From positions 1 to 37,832 of the forward strand of contig JBKBRC010000026.1 of assembly GCA_046292345.1 (NCBI GenBank): a DNA stretch of 37,832 bases. The letters run 5' to 3'. The translations under genes and the position numbers were made by a program. Below the pieces are notes generated by a model. That model was not told where the DNA came from. It did no database searches and saw only the letters and a program-made list of their open reading frames with translations. Below, in pieces: positions 25,871 through 34,934 of this stretch (its first letter is position 1; every line of letters begins with the position of its first letter). The DNA is from JBKBRC01 sp046292345 (GTDB lineage Bacteria > Bacteroidota > Rhodothermia > Rhodothermales > Rubricoccaceae).

Positions 25871-27991
25871 ATGCAGTCCGTGGAACTCCTCGTCCGGCTC
25901 ATCCTTCTGCCGCCCCTCTTCGTGGCGGCCTTCAACGGGATGATGGGCCTGTTCGCGCCGGCCTACCGCAAGCGGGAGTGGCTCATCGGGGGGCTGGCGA
26001 CGGCGGCGGTGGCGCTGCCGTTTTTCGTCACTGTGTCGATCTTCCTGGGCTTCGACGGGCCGCAGGTGGTGCGCTACTTCACGTGGCTGCAGGCGGGCGA
26101 CCTCGTGGTCGACTTCGCCTACCGCGTCGACCAGCTCTCGCTCCTGATGACGCTCATCGTGACCGGCATCGGGGCGCTGATCCACCTCTACTCGATCGGG
26201 TACATGCACAAGGACCCGGGGTTCTACCGGTTCTTCGCGTACCTGAACCTGTTCATCTTCGCGATGCTCAACCTCGTGCTCGCGGAGAACCTGCCAGTGC
26301 TCTTTCTCGGCTGGGAGGGCGTGGGGCTTTGCTCGTACCTGCTGATCGGCTTCTGGTACACCAACCTCAAGAACAGCGCGGCGGCGAACAAGGCGTTCAT
26401 CGTCAACCGCATCGGGGACTTTGCCTTCCTGCTGGCGATGTTCATCCTGTTCCAGGTCGTCACCGCCGGCACCGACGGGCCGTTCGGGCTGGACTTCACG
26501 ACGCTGCTCGCCGCCGATACCCTTGCGCTGCTCTCGGCCGAGGGCGTCGTTTTCTGGGTGTGCCTGCTCGTCTTCATCGGCGCGACGGGCAAGAGCGCGC
26601 AGATCCCGCTCTTCGTCTGGCTCCCCGATGCCATGGCCGGCCCGACGCCCGTCTCGGCGCTCATCCACGCCGCGACGATGGTCACCTCGGGGCTGTACCT
26701 GCTCGCGCGCCTCTCGCCGCTCGTGCTCGCCTCGCCCGAGGCCATGGCGCTCATCGCCGTCGTGGGGGCCGTCACGGCCATCATGGCGGCCACGGTGGCC
26801 ATCACGCAGAACGACATCAAGAAGGTGCTCGCCTACTCGACTGTCAGCCAGCTCGGGTTCATGTTCATGGCCGCCGGCGTGGGCGCGTTCTTCGTGGCCA
26901 TCTTCCACGTGATGACGCACGCGTTCTTCAAGGCGTGCCTCTTCCTCGGCTCCGGCAGCGTCATCCACTCGATGCACCACGTCGAGCACGAGCTCGAGCA
27001 CAGGGGGCTCATCCCGGCCACGCACGGCGCGCACCAGCACGAGGCCCACGGGCCGGACGCGCACCTCGCCTCGGAAGCGGACCAGAACCCGCTGCGCACG
27101 TCGCCGCTGCCCTACGACGGGCCGTTCGATCCGCAGGACATGCGCACCATGGGCGGCCTGGGTCGCTTCATGCCTGTCACGCGGTGGACGTTTCTGATCG
27201 CCACGCTCGCCATTGCGGGCATCCCGGGCCTGGCCGGGTTCTTCTCGAAGGATGAGATCCTCTACTACGCCTTCAAGTACGGCTACGACGGGCAGTTCGT
27301 GGGCTACTTCGTCTGGATCATCGGCCTCGTCACGGCGGCGCTCACGGCGATCTACATGGCGCGCGCCTACCTGCTCACGTTCGAGGGCGAGAGCCGCTGG
27401 CCGGGCGCGATGGATGTGCACCCGCACGAGAGCCCCTGGACGATGACGGTCCCGCTCGTCGTGCTTGCCGCCCTCTCGGTCGTGGGCGGTTACCTCGGCC
27501 TGCCGTACGTGCTGGGCGAGAGCTGGATTCACCACTGGCTCGGCGCCGAGTACGGTGGACCGGTCTTTGAAGTAGAGCACGGTCGGACGCCCGGCTCCGG
27601 GGTGACGTGGGCCCTGCTCGGGCTCGGCGCGCTCATCGGTACCGGCGGCGTGCTCTTCGCCTGGTTCGGACTCCGCTTCGGGAGGCGCGGGCCGGAGGCC
27701 GACGCTTCGGTGCGCCGCCGCTTTGGCGCGCTCTACGGCATCATGTCGCGCAAGTGGCTCTGGGACGAAGCCTACGACGCCGCCATCGTCCGCCCGACCG
27801 TGCGCGGCGCGCGCGAGACGCTTGCGCCCTTCGACGCCAACGTCGTCGACGGGGCCGTCAACGGCACGGGGCGCCTGCTCCGGCAGGGCTCTGCGCTGCT
27901 GGGACGGCTCCAGACCGGTGTTGTGCAGTCTTACGCGCTCGCCATCGTCGTGGGCGTCGTGCTCGTGATCGCCCTGTTCCTGTTCGCCTGA
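25871..27991 (+). CDS. nuoL: NADH-quinone oxidoreductase subunit L
   Basis: A 706-residue antiporter-like proton-pumping subunit at the far end of the membrane arm, with about 16 membrane helices and the long lateral helix at the C-terminus. Family stretches include FLGWEGVGLCSYLLIGFWY (with the TM5 Glu), SAQIPLFVWLPDAMAGPTPVSALIH, and HAFFKACLFLGSGSVIHSMHH. Between that SVIHSMHH and DMRTMGGLG there is a His/Glu-rich loop of about 50 residues (near 368-425; several His in VEHELEH and HGAHQHEAHG) that shorter homologues lack. Starts at ATG 25871, 33 bases after nuoK. No frameshift seen. Confidence 0.96.
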   Translation: MQSVELLVRLILLPPLFVAAFNGMMGLFAPAYRKREWLIGGLATAAVALPFFVTVSIFLGFDGPQVVRYFTWLQAGDLVVDFAYRVDQLSLLMTLIVTGIGALIHLYSIGYMHKDPGFYRFFAYLNLFIFAMLNLVLAENLPVLFLGWEGVGLCSYLLIGFWYTNLKNSAAANKAFIVNRIGDFAFLLAMFILFQVVTAGTDGPFGLDFTTLLAADTLALLSAEGVVFWVCLLVFIGATGKSAQIPLFVWLPDAMAGPTPVSALIHAATMVTSGLYLLARLSPLVLASPEAMALIAVVGAVTAIMAATVAITQNDIKKVLAYSTVSQLGFMFMAAGVGAFFVAIFHVMTHAFFKACLFLGSGSVIHSMHHVEHELEHRGLIPATHGAHQHEAHGPDAHLASEADQNPLRTSPLPYDGPFDPQDMRTMGGLGRFMPVTRWTFLIATLAIAGIPGLAGFFSKDEILYYAFKYGYDGQFVGYFVWIIGLVTAALTAIYMARAYLLTFEGESRWPGAMDVHPHESPWTMTVPLVVLAALSVVGGYLGLPYVLGESWIHHWLGAEYGGPVFEVEHGRTPGSGVTWALLGLGALIGTGGVLFAWFGLRFGRRGPEADASVRRRFGALYGIMSRKWLWDEAYDAAIVRPTVRGARETLAPFDANVVDGAVNGTGRLLRQGSALLGRLQTGVVQSYALAIVVGVVLVIALFLFA

Positions 27992-28040
27992 CCGCCGCGC
28001 CGCTGGCCGCCCCGCGCGGCACGCGCGACCGCCCCCCCGC

Positions 28041-29669
28041 ATGGACGCGCTCTCGCAGATTCCCGCTCTCGTCTCCTGGGTGATCTTCCTGCCCGCCCTC
28101 GGCGCGCTGGCCGTGCTGGCGCTGCCGGGCGCGAACGCGATCCGCTGGGTCTCGCTCGGCGTGACGGCGCTCACGTTCGTGCTCTCGCTCGGGCTCTGGG
28201 CCGCCTACGATCCGGCCGTCTCGACGGCCGCCGCGCCGCAACTGGCCGAGCGCATGGCCTGGTTCCCGGGCATCGACGTGTCGTACTACGTGGGCGTGGA
28301 CGGGCTCAACCTCCTGCTCGTTCTTCTGACGACGCTGCTCGGGCCCATCGTCGTCCTCTCGTCCTGGACCTACATCGGCAAGCTGCACAAGGGCTACTAC
28401 GCGCTCATGCTGCTCCTGCAGACGGGCGTGCTGGGCGTCTTCCTGTCCTTCGACGTCTTCCTGTTCTACGTCTTCTTCGAGCTCACCCTGATCCCGATGT
28501 ACTTCATCATCGGCATCTGGGGGGGCGAGAACCGCGTCTACGCGGCCGTCAAGTTCGTGCTCTACACGCTCGTGGGCAGCCTGCTGATGCTCGTCGGCGT
28601 GATCTGGCTCGGCTTCGCCGCCGGCGAGGCCGTCAACGGGGGCGTGTTCACAACCGACTGGTACAAGCTCGTCAGCTACGGCGTGCCGATGGGCGCGCAG
28701 CTCTGGCTGTTCATCTTCTTCGGGCTCGCCTTCGCCATCAAGGTGCCGCTCTTCCCGTTCCACACCTGGCTGCCCGACGCGCACGTGCAGGCGCCGACGG
28801 GCGGTTCGGTCGTGCTCGCGGGCGTGCTGCTCAAGATGGGCACCTATGGCCTGCTGCGCTTCGTGCTGCCGTTCTTCCCGAACGCCTCGGTGCAGGTGGC
28901 GCCCGTCGTGGCCATCCTGGCCGTTGTGGGCATCGTCTATGGCGCGCTCGTCGCGTTCGCGCAGACCGACGCCAAGAAGCTCGTCGCCTACTCCTCGGTC
29001 AGCCACCTTGGCTTCGTCGTGCTCGGCCTGTTCGCGTTCACGACCGAGGCCGCGCAGGGCGCGCTCATCCAGATGATCAACCACGGCATCTCGACCGGCG
29101 CGCTCTTCCTCCTCATCGGCATGCTCTACGAGCGCCGTCACACGCGCCTCATGGCCGACTTCGGCGGCATTGCCAAGTCGGTGCCGGTGCTCTCGTTCGC
29201 GATGCTGCTGAGCGTGTTCGCGAGCGCCGGTCTGCCGGGCCTGAACGGCTTCGTGGGCGAGTTCCTGATCCTGATCGGCTCGTTCAAGAGCCCTGTGATC
29301 GGCAACCCGGTCCTGATCGCCACCGCCACAACGGGCGTCGTCTTCGCTGCCGTGTACCTGCTCTGGATGGTCTACAAGACGTTCTTCGGAGAAGTCACCG
29401 ATCCGGCGAACGCGGAGATGAAGGACCTCAACGGGCGCGAGATCGGGCTGCTGCTGCCGCTCGTGGTGCTGATGGTCTGGCTCGGCATGGGGCCGGCGCC
29501 GTTCCTGGCGCAGAGCGAAAACACGATTCGCGGGCTGCTCGAGACGGTCGAGGTGAAGGCCGACGCGCTGCGCACGGCCGAGCCCGGTGCCGTCGTGACG
29601 GTGCCAATGCGCTGGCCAGAGTCCGTTGCCGGCACCGTTCCCGACACGCCCCCGGCCCCCGTCCGCTGA
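28041..29669 (+). CDS. nuoM: NADH-quinone oxidoreductase subunit M
   Basis: A 542-residue antiporter-like proton-pumping subunit of complex I with about 14 membrane helices. The key TM5 glutamate is Glu147 in VFFELTLIPMYFIIG (Glu144 in E. coli), and the proton-channel lysine regions are in FAIKVPLFPFHTWLPDAHV and TDAKKLVAYSSVSHLGF. The last 40 or so residues are polar and Pro-rich. ATG at 28041; the final base of its stop codon is the first base of the following dehydratase start (TGATG), showing coupling. Confidence 0.96.
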   Translation: MDALSQIPALVSWVIFLPALGALAVLALPGANAIRWVSLGVTALTFVLSLGLWAAYDPAVSTAAAPQLAERMAWFPGIDVSYYVGVDGLNLLLVLLTTLLGPIVVLSSWTYIGKLHKGYYALMLLLQTGVLGVFLSFDVFLFYVFFELTLIPMYFIIGIWGGENRVYAAVKFVLYTLVGSLLMLVGVIWLGFAAGEAVNGGVFTTDWYKLVSYGVPMGAQLWLFIFFGLAFAIKVPLFPFHTWLPDAHVQAPTGGSVVLAGVLLKMGTYGLLRFVLPFFPNASVQVAPVVAILAVVGIVYGALVAFAQTDAKKLVAYSSVSHLGFVVLGLFAFTTEAAQGALIQMINHGISTGALFLLIGMLYERRHTRLMADFGGIAKSVPVLSFAMLLSVFASAGLPGLNGFVGEFLILIGSFKSPVIGNPVLIATATTGVVFAAVYLLWMVYKTFFGEVTDPANAEMKDLNGREIGLLLPLVVLMVWLGMGPAPFLAQSENTIRGLLETVEVKADALRTAEPGAVVTVPMRWPESVAGTVPDTPPAPVR

Positions 29670-29962
29670 TGCCCGCCCGCACCCCGCTCGCCCCGGACGC
29701 GCTCGCCGCGGCGCTCGCCGACCTGCCCGGCTGGGAGGTCCAGGGCGACCGCCTCGCGCGCACGTTCACGTTCGCCGACTTCCGCGAGGCGATGGCGTTC
29801 ATCGTGCGCGTGGCCTTCGAGGCCGAGGCGCTCGACCATCACCCCGAACTGACCAACGTCTATAACCGCGTCACGCTCGCGCTCACGACGCACGACGCCG
29901 GCAACCGCGTCACCGAGACCGACCTCGCGCTCGCACGCGCCATCGCGGCCCTGGCGCCCTGA
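29669..29962 (+). CDS. phhB: Pterin-4a-carbinolamine dehydratase
   Basis: A 97-residue PCD/DCoH-family enzyme that dehydrates 4a-hydroxytetrahydrobiopterin, recycling the pterin cofactor of aromatic amino acid hydroxylases. The signature is complete: LPGWEVQGDRLARTFTF, then LDHHPELTNVYNRVTLALTTHD with the catalytic histidines. It lies inside the complex I operon between nuoM and nuoN, overlapping the nuoM stop by one base. From memory, a pcd homologue is found among the complex I genes of Rhodothermus marinus, so the position is likely an inherited trait. A role in complex I itself is unproven. Confidence 0.93.
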   Translation: MPARTPLAPDALAAALADLPGWEVQGDRLARTFTFADFREAMAFIVRVAFEAEALDHHPELTNVYNRVTLALTTHDAGNRVTETDLALARAIAALAP

Positions 29963-29971
29963 CCCGTAGCC

Positions 29972-29995
29972 CGGGCGCCCCGGGCGCGGCGCCCG
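29972..29995 (+). other. GC hairpin between the dehydratase gene and nuoN
   Basis: CGGGCGCC (29972-29979), eight-base loop, GGCGCCCG (29988-29995): a perfect 8-bp stem in the 75-base gap before nuoN. No T-tract follows. It could slow transcription or protect mRNA ends within the operon, or be chance in GC-rich DNA. Confidence 0.35.
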
Positions 29996-30037
29996 CGACG
30001 CGGCCTTGTGCGCTCCGACGGCCCCGACCACCCCTCC

Positions 30038-31522
30038 ATGTACGAATCGCTCCTCCCCGACCTGCTGGCCACCGCGCCCATCCTGCTCGTCGCCGCGCTC
30101 GGCGTGGTCGTGGTGCTCGTGGACGCGTTCCGCAACGACAGCCCGTCCATCCCCTGGATCGCCGGGATCGGCATGGCGGTAGCGCTCGTGCTCGAGCTGC
30201 TCGCCATCGGCCGGCCGGCGACGGCATTTGAGGGGCAGGTGATCACGGGCGGCGTCTCGGCCTTCGCCAACGTCGTGATCCTGCTCGGCACGACTGGCAG
30301 CCTGGTCATCTCGGTGCCCTACCTGCGCCGCATCGGGCACCACTACGGCGAGGTGCATGCGCTCATCCTGATCGGCACGGCGGGCATGATGACGCTCGCC
30401 TCGGCCGGCAGCCTCGTCACGCTCTTCGTCGGGCTCGAGACGATGTCGGTGTGCCTCTACGTGCTCACGGGCCTTGTGCGCAGCGGCGCGCGTGCTAACG
30501 AGAGCGCCCTCAAGTACTTTCTGCTCGGCGCTTTCTCGACCGGCTTCCTGCTCTACGGCCTCGCGCTGCTCTACGGCGCCACGGGCACCATGTCGTTCGA
30601 TCTGATGGCGCCCGCGCTGGCCACGACTGGCCGGACGGGCTTCTTCCTCGCCGGCGTCGCGCTCCTTCTGATCGGGTTCTTCTTCAAAATCAGCGCCGTG
30701 CCGTTCCACATGTGGACGCCCGACGTATACCAGGGCGCCCCGACGACGCTGACGGCCTACATGGCGACGGCCTCGAAGACGGCGGCGTTCGTCGCGCTCG
30801 CCGTCGTGCTCTCGCGCGCGCTGCCGGAGGTGTTCGTCGGTGGGGTCGTGCAGCTCGCGCTCGCGGCCGTGGCCGCCGTCACGATGGTCTTCGGCAACGT
30901 GGCCGCGCTGCGCCAGGCCAACGTCAAGCGCATGCTCGCTTACTCGTCGGTGGCGCATGCGGGCTACCTGCTCGCGGGCCTCGCGGCCGGCACGGCCGCC
31001 GGCTACAGCGGCGCGCTGTTCTACCTGCTCGCGTACACCGTCATGAACGTAGGCGCCTTCGGCGTGATCGCCGCGCTCGAGTGGGATGAGAAGCAGGGCG
31101 CGGTGCAGACGCTCGACTCGCTCGCGGGCATAGGCTATCGCCGGCCGCTGCTGGGCGTGGCGATGGGCGTGTTCATGTTCGCACTCGCCGGCTTCCCGCC
31201 GCTGGCCGGCTTCATTGGCAAGTACCTCGTGTTCTCGGCCGCCGTGAACGCCGGGCTGACGTGGCTCGCCATCGTGGGCGTGCTGACCTCGGTCGTATCG
31301 GCGTTCTACTACCTGCGCGTGCTCGTCGTCTTCTGGATGAAGGACCCGGCCGAGGCCGCGCCGGAGGCGCGCATGGCTGCCTTCCCGGTCGGCACGCCGA
31401 CGCTGGCCGTGCTGGGCGTGTGCGTCCTGGCAATTATCGGTCTGGGCGTACTCTTCGGGGGCGTGGTGGACGTGACGCAGGCCCTGTTCGCGGCCCCGCT
31501 CTCGACGGCCGTGCTACCCTGA
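30038..31522 (+). CDS. nuoN: NADH-quinone oxidoreductase subunit N
   Basis: A 494-residue antiporter-like subunit of complex I with about 14 membrane helices. TM5 has the acidic residue in FVGLETMSVCLYVLTGL. The TM7 lysine region is FFFKISAVPFHMWTPDVYQGAP, and NVKRMLAYSSVAHAGYLLAG and FALAGFPPLAGFIGKYLVF are typical. The start is ATG 30038; an in-frame GTG at 30008 would add ten polar residues and is less likely. Last gene of the operon, convergent with the metallophosphoesterase gene. Confidence 0.96.
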   Translation: MYESLLPDLLATAPILLVAALGVVVVLVDAFRNDSPSIPWIAGIGMAVALVLELLAIGRPATAFEGQVITGGVSAFANVVILLGTTGSLVISVPYLRRIGHHYGEVHALILIGTAGMMTLASAGSLVTLFVGLETMSVCLYVLTGLVRSGARANESALKYFLLGAFSTGFLLYGLALLYGATGTMSFDLMAPALATTGRTGFFLAGVALLLIGFFFKISAVPFHMWTPDVYQGAPTTLTAYMATASKTAAFVALAVVLSRALPEVFVGGVVQLALAAVAAVTMVFGNVAALRQANVKRMLAYSSVAHAGYLLAGLAAGTAAGYSGALFYLLAYTVMNVGAFGVIAALEWDEKQGAVQTLDSLAGIGYRRPLLGVAMGVFMFALAGFPPLAGFIGKYLVFSAAVNAGLTWLAIVGVLTSVVSAFYYLRVLVVFWMKDPAEAAPEARMAAFPVGTPTLAVLGVCVLAIIGLGVLFGGVVDVTQALFAAPLSTAVLP

Positions 31523-31549
31523 TGGCCTGTCCGCGTGCTGTCCGGTAGT

Positions 31550-31586
31550 CCGGGGCGACTCTCCGGTAGCCCGACAGGCGCCCCGG
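31550..31586. terminator. Possible terminator hairpin after nuoN
   Basis: CCGGGGCG (31550-31557) pairs with CGCCCCGG (31579-31586) around a 21-base loop. It lies between the convergent ends of nuoN (31522) and the phosphoesterase gene (31617). The region also has partial repeats of TCCGGTAG. There is no T-tract, so any termination would be by an unusual or Rho-dependent route. Confidence 0.32.
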
Positions 31587-31616
31587 GCAGCCCGGCGCGC
31601 CCGGCGCCCGCAGCGG

Positions 31617-32318
31617 TCAGACGCCGCGACGCAGCCGCTCGCCGAGCGACGACGGCAGCCCGACCGCCTCCACGCGCGCTGCCGTCTGCGCCACGTTGTA
31701 GTGGCAGCGCACGACCTCGCACGCGAACGCCTCCTCGTCGAAGAGGGCGAACGCAAGGCGCGGGTCCTTGTCGCGCGGCTGCCCGACGCTGCCCACGTTG
31801 ACCAGGAAGCGGTGCCCCGGCCGCACGCGCAGCACGCCGAGCGACGCCGAGGCCACCGCCGGCCGGTGCGAATGCCCGACGAAGCAGACAGGTGTCTCGA
31901 ACGCGGCGAACTGAGCCTGCACGGCCGCGAAGCTGTCCAGGCGGGGCCAGGCGCCCGGGTCGAGCGGGGCGGCATGCGTGTAGGTAGCCGTCTCGGTCTG
32001 ATAGATGAGCGGTAGGCCGCGCAGCCACGCGATCTGCTCCTCCGAGAGCATCGTGCGGTGCATCTGCGCGGCCGCCTGCCCGTCGCGGGGCAGGACATGC
32101 ATGCCGCGGTCGAAGGCGACGGCCTCGTCGTGGTTGCCGAGCACGCAAGCCGCGAAGCGCTCGCGCACCAGATCCACGCAAGGGCCGGGGTCCGGCCCGT
32201 AGCCGACCACGTCGCCGAGGCAGATGAACGTGTCGGCGTTTCGGCGCTCGGCCTCCTTAAGCGCGGCCTCGAGCGCGGCCAGATTGGCGTGGATGTCGGA
32301 AAAGATTGCAACGCGCAC
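31617..32318 (-). CDS. Metallophosphoesterase (YfcE/calcineurin-like)
   Basis: A 233-residue calcineurin-like phosphoesterase. All dimetal motifs are present: SDIHANL (D-x-H, residues 7-13), CLGDVVGYGP (G-D-x-x-G), LGNHDEA (G-N-H-D), and GHSHRP (G-H-x-H), with THAAP as the intermediate His. Such proteins cleave phosphodiesters or phosphomonoesters; the substrate is not clear. The start is GTG 32318, which places the first beta-strand (VRVAIFSDIH) at the N-terminus as in relatives. The open frame continues upstream to 32516 but that part is not conserved-looking and overlaps the divergent promoter region. Confidence 0.9.
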   Translation of the reverse strand: MRVAIFSDIHANLAALEAALKEAERRNADTFICLGDVVGYGPDPGPCVDLVRERFAACVLGNHDEAVAFDRGMHVLPRDGQAAAQMHRTMLSEEQIAWLRGLPLIYQTETATYTHAAPLDPGAWPRLDSFAAVQAQFAAFETPVCFVGHSHRPAVASASLGVLRVRPGHRFLVNVGSVGQPRDKDPRLAFALFDEEAFACEVVRCHYNVAQTAARVEAVGLPSSLGERLRRGV

Positions 32319-32441
32319 GGGACGAGCGGACGGGGTTGAACCGAAGCGGAAGGGGCAAGAATTACCTCCCGGAGCGCGGGGCGCGCGCATCGGGAACTGC
32401 TGCGGGCGGCCGTGTGAAGGTACCCCCGCCGCCGGAGCCGA

Positions 32442-32449
32442 TATATTGG
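32442..32449 (+). promoter_or_regulatory. AT-rich -7-like element upstream of the tyrosine kinase gene
   Basis: TATATTGG is one mismatch from TAnnTTTG and is the only AT-rich patch in the 196-base divergent region 32319-32514. It is 65 bases before the kinase ATG at 32515. No TTG lies 19-21 bases upstream, so the match is incomplete. Confidence 0.33.
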
Positions 32450-32514
32450 CCGCCGCGTGCGAGATGGCGCGGTCGTTGCCCTCGCGCCGGGCTCTCGCCA
32501 TCTCTTTTTTCTGC

Positions 32515-34887
32515 ATGGGCCGTCCCCCCTTGCGCTCCGCCCCGGTGGAGGCGCCGCCTCCCGCCTCCGCGCCCTTCGTCGAAGAGCCGTTCTACGCGCG
32601 CCGCCCGGACCAGATGCCGGACCTGCGCGCCTACCTTGACATGCTCGTCCGTGGCCGGCGCGTGATCGCCGGTGCGGTGCTGCTCGTCACGCTGCCGGTG
32701 CTGCTCTACACGCTGCGCCAGCCTTCGGTGTACCAGTCGTACGCGCTGCTGCTCGTCGACAAGCAGAACCACAGCCTCGCCGACGTGCTGCCGACCAACG
32801 TGGGCGCGGCGTTCTTCCGCGCCGAGCGCAACCTGGGCAACGAGCTGCTCGTGCTCCGGCAGTCGGCGCCGCTGGCCGAGCGTGCGGCGCGGCTGCTGAC
32901 GGAGATGCGCTTCGTGCCGGGCACGGACCGGCCGCTGACCATTCTCCAGCCTGAGCGCGGCGAGGTCGTCACGCCGCTGCATGTAGCGTTCCGCCTCCAG
33001 TCCGACTACGTCATCTCGGGCATGGAGGGGTACGACACCGACGCGATCCGCGTCTCGGCCAGGAGCACCGACCCCGACGAGGCGGCGCTGATCGCCAACG
33101 TGTACGCCGAGACGTTCGTGAACCTGGCGCAGGAGTCGAGCCGGGCCAGCGCCTCGGCCTCGCGCACGTTCCTCGAGGACCAGGTCGGCGAGACGGGCGC
33201 GTCGCTGCGCGCGCTCGACGACCAGGTCAAGCGCTACATGATGCGCGAGGAAGCCGTCGCGCTCGACAGCGAGTCGCAGCACATCGTGAGCCAGCTCGCG
33301 CAGCTCGAGGCCCGTCGCGACGAGACGGTCGTCGAGATCCGCCTGCGCCAGACGACCGTCGACGCGCTCGAGGCCGAGCTGGCGCGCATCGAGCCGCGTC
33401 TCTCCGAGCGCCTCGCCTCGGGCGTCGACCGCGAGATCGAGGCGGCGCAGACGCGCACCGCCGAGCTCGAGGCGCGCCTCGAGCAGATCTACCTCCGTAA
33501 CCCGCACCTGCGCGAGGCAGCCAGCCCGCCGGCCGAGATCGCCGACCTGCGCCGCCAGATCGAGCAGCTCCGCGACCGCACGCGCCGCCTCTCCGAGCAG
33601 CTCACGCGCGAGTCGATCGCCGTGGGCGGCGGCGGCCCGGGCGACACGCGCACCGGCATCAACCGCGCCGTCGAGCTGCGGCGCCAGCTCACCGACGAGC
33701 GCATCGCCCTCAACGGCCTTGTCGCCACGCGCGACCAGCTCTCGCAGCGCATCGGCGAGTACGAGCGCGGCCTGCGCAGCATCCCGCGCCAGTCGATCGA
33801 ACTGGCGCAGATGCAGCGCGAGCGCATGGCCGCCGAGCGGCTCTACGGCTCGCTCGAGCAGAAGCTCCAGGAGGCCCGCGTGGCCGAGCAGTCGCAGCTG
33901 GGCTATGCGCGCGTCATCCGCCCGGCCTACCCCTCCGACCGGCCGATCGGGCCCAAGCGCGTCCGCAACGTCCTCCTGGCCCTGCTCGTCGGGCTCAGCC
34001 TGGGCGTCGTGGCCGCCATCGCCCGCGTGCGCCTCGACCACCGCCTGCACCGCCCGGACGACCTGCAGCAGCGCGGCCACACGCTCATCGGCACGATTCC
34101 GGACACGGACGACCTGATCAAGAAGGACTTCGGCGGCAAGGCGACCGTGCTCGTGGGCGAGCGCGCCATCGACACGCACCTGGTGACGCTGCTCAACCCG
34201 ATGTCGACCGCCGCCGAGACGTACCGCGCGCTGCGCACGAGCGTACAGTTCAGCCGCCCCGACGCCGAGGTGCGCACGATCCTCGTCACGAGCGCCAACC
34301 CGTCCGAGGGCAAGTCGGTCACGTCGGCCAACCTCGCCGTCGTGCTCGCACAGGCCGGGCGCCGCGTACTGTTCATCGACGCGGATCTCCGCAAGCCGAG
34401 CGGGCACAAGAAGTTCGGCCTCTCGCGCGAGCCGGGCCTCGTGCAGATGCTCTTCCAGAGCGAGCCCGTCGACTGGAGCGCGCTCCCCGAGGTCGCCGAT
34501 GACCTGTTCATGCTCGCGGCCGGCTCGCTCGCGCCCAACCCCTCCGAGCTGCTCGGCTCGCGCCGCATGCGCGAGCTGCTCGAGGAGGCCCGGCAGCACT
34601 TCGACGTCGTCGTGCTCGACGCGCCGCCCGTGCTCGCCGCCACCGACGCCGTGCTCCTCTCGACGCAGGCCGACGCGACGCTCGTCGTCGTACGCGCCGG
34701 GCAGACGAAGGACTACGAGCTCGCGTCCGCCCTCGAGGCGCTCGACGGCGTCGGCGCGCACGTGATCGGCACCGTGCTCAACGGCTTCGACGTCTCGCAG
34801 GCCTACGGCTACAAGTACAAGTACACCTACCGCTACGGCAGCGACTACGCCTACGGGCACGAGTCCACGCGCTCCCCGGAGGCCTGA
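32515..34887 (+). CDS. Polysaccharide co-polymerase / tyrosine autokinase (Wzc/BY-kinase)
   Basis: A 790-residue Wzc-type protein of the inner membrane controlling chain length and export of polysaccharide. The Wzz domain starts about residue 35 with one TM (VIAGAVLLVTLPVLLYTL), then a long periplasmic coiled coil rich in Glu/Arg/Gln (about 220-460). The second TM is VLLALLVGLSLGVVAAIA (about 485-502). The cytosolic BY-kinase follows: Walker A SANPSEGKSVTSANLA (from about 593), Walker A' FIDADLRKPSG and Walker B VVLDAPP. The C-terminus has a Tyr cluster (YGYKYKYTYRYGSDYAYG, about 764-782), the usual autophosphorylation site. Start ATG 32515. Followed after 47 bases by an SLBB protein gene. 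Confidence 0.94.
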   Translation: MGRPPLRSAPVEAPPPASAPFVEEPFYARRPDQMPDLRAYLDMLVRGRRVIAGAVLLVTLPVLLYTLRQPSVYQSYALLLVDKQNHSLADVLPTNVGAAFFRAERNLGNELLVLRQSAPLAERAARLLTEMRFVPGTDRPLTILQPERGEVVTPLHVAFRLQSDYVISGMEGYDTDAIRVSARSTDPDEAALIANVYAETFVNLAQESSRASASASRTFLEDQVGETGASLRALDDQVKRYMMREEAVALDSESQHIVSQLAQLEARRDETVVEIRLRQTTVDALEAELARIEPRLSERLASGVDREIEAAQTRTAELEARLEQIYLRNPHLREAASPPAEIADLRRQIEQLRDRTRRLSEQLTRESIAVGGGGPGDTRTGINRAVELRRQLTDERIALNGLVATRDQLSQRIGEYERGLRSIPRQSIELAQMQRERMAAERLYGSLEQKLQEARVAEQSQLGYARVIRPAYPSDRPIGPKRVRNVLLALLVGLSLGVVAAIARVRLDHRLHRPDDLQQRGHTLIGTIPDTDDLIKKDFGGKATVLVGERAIDTHLVTLLNPMSTAAETYRALRTSVQFSRPDAEVRTILVTSANPSEGKSVTSANLAVVLAQAGRRVLFIDADLRKPSGHKKFGLSREPGLVQMLFQSEPVDWSALPEVADDLFMLAAGSLAPNPSELLGSRRMRELLEEARQHFDVVVLDAPPVLAATDAVLLSTQADATLVVVRAGQTKDYELASALEALDGVGAHVIGTVLNGFDVSQAYGYKYKYTYRYGSDYAYGHESTRSPEA

Positions 34888-34934
34888 CCGCGCCCGCTCC
34901 GCCGCCCACCCCTCGCTGCCCCGCTCCGCCTTTC

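Noticed and set aside
32362..34860. An 832-codon minus-strand frame opposite the tyrosine kinase gene
   Set aside because: It is a shadow frame with no domain pattern, while the plus strand has a complete Wzc-type protein.
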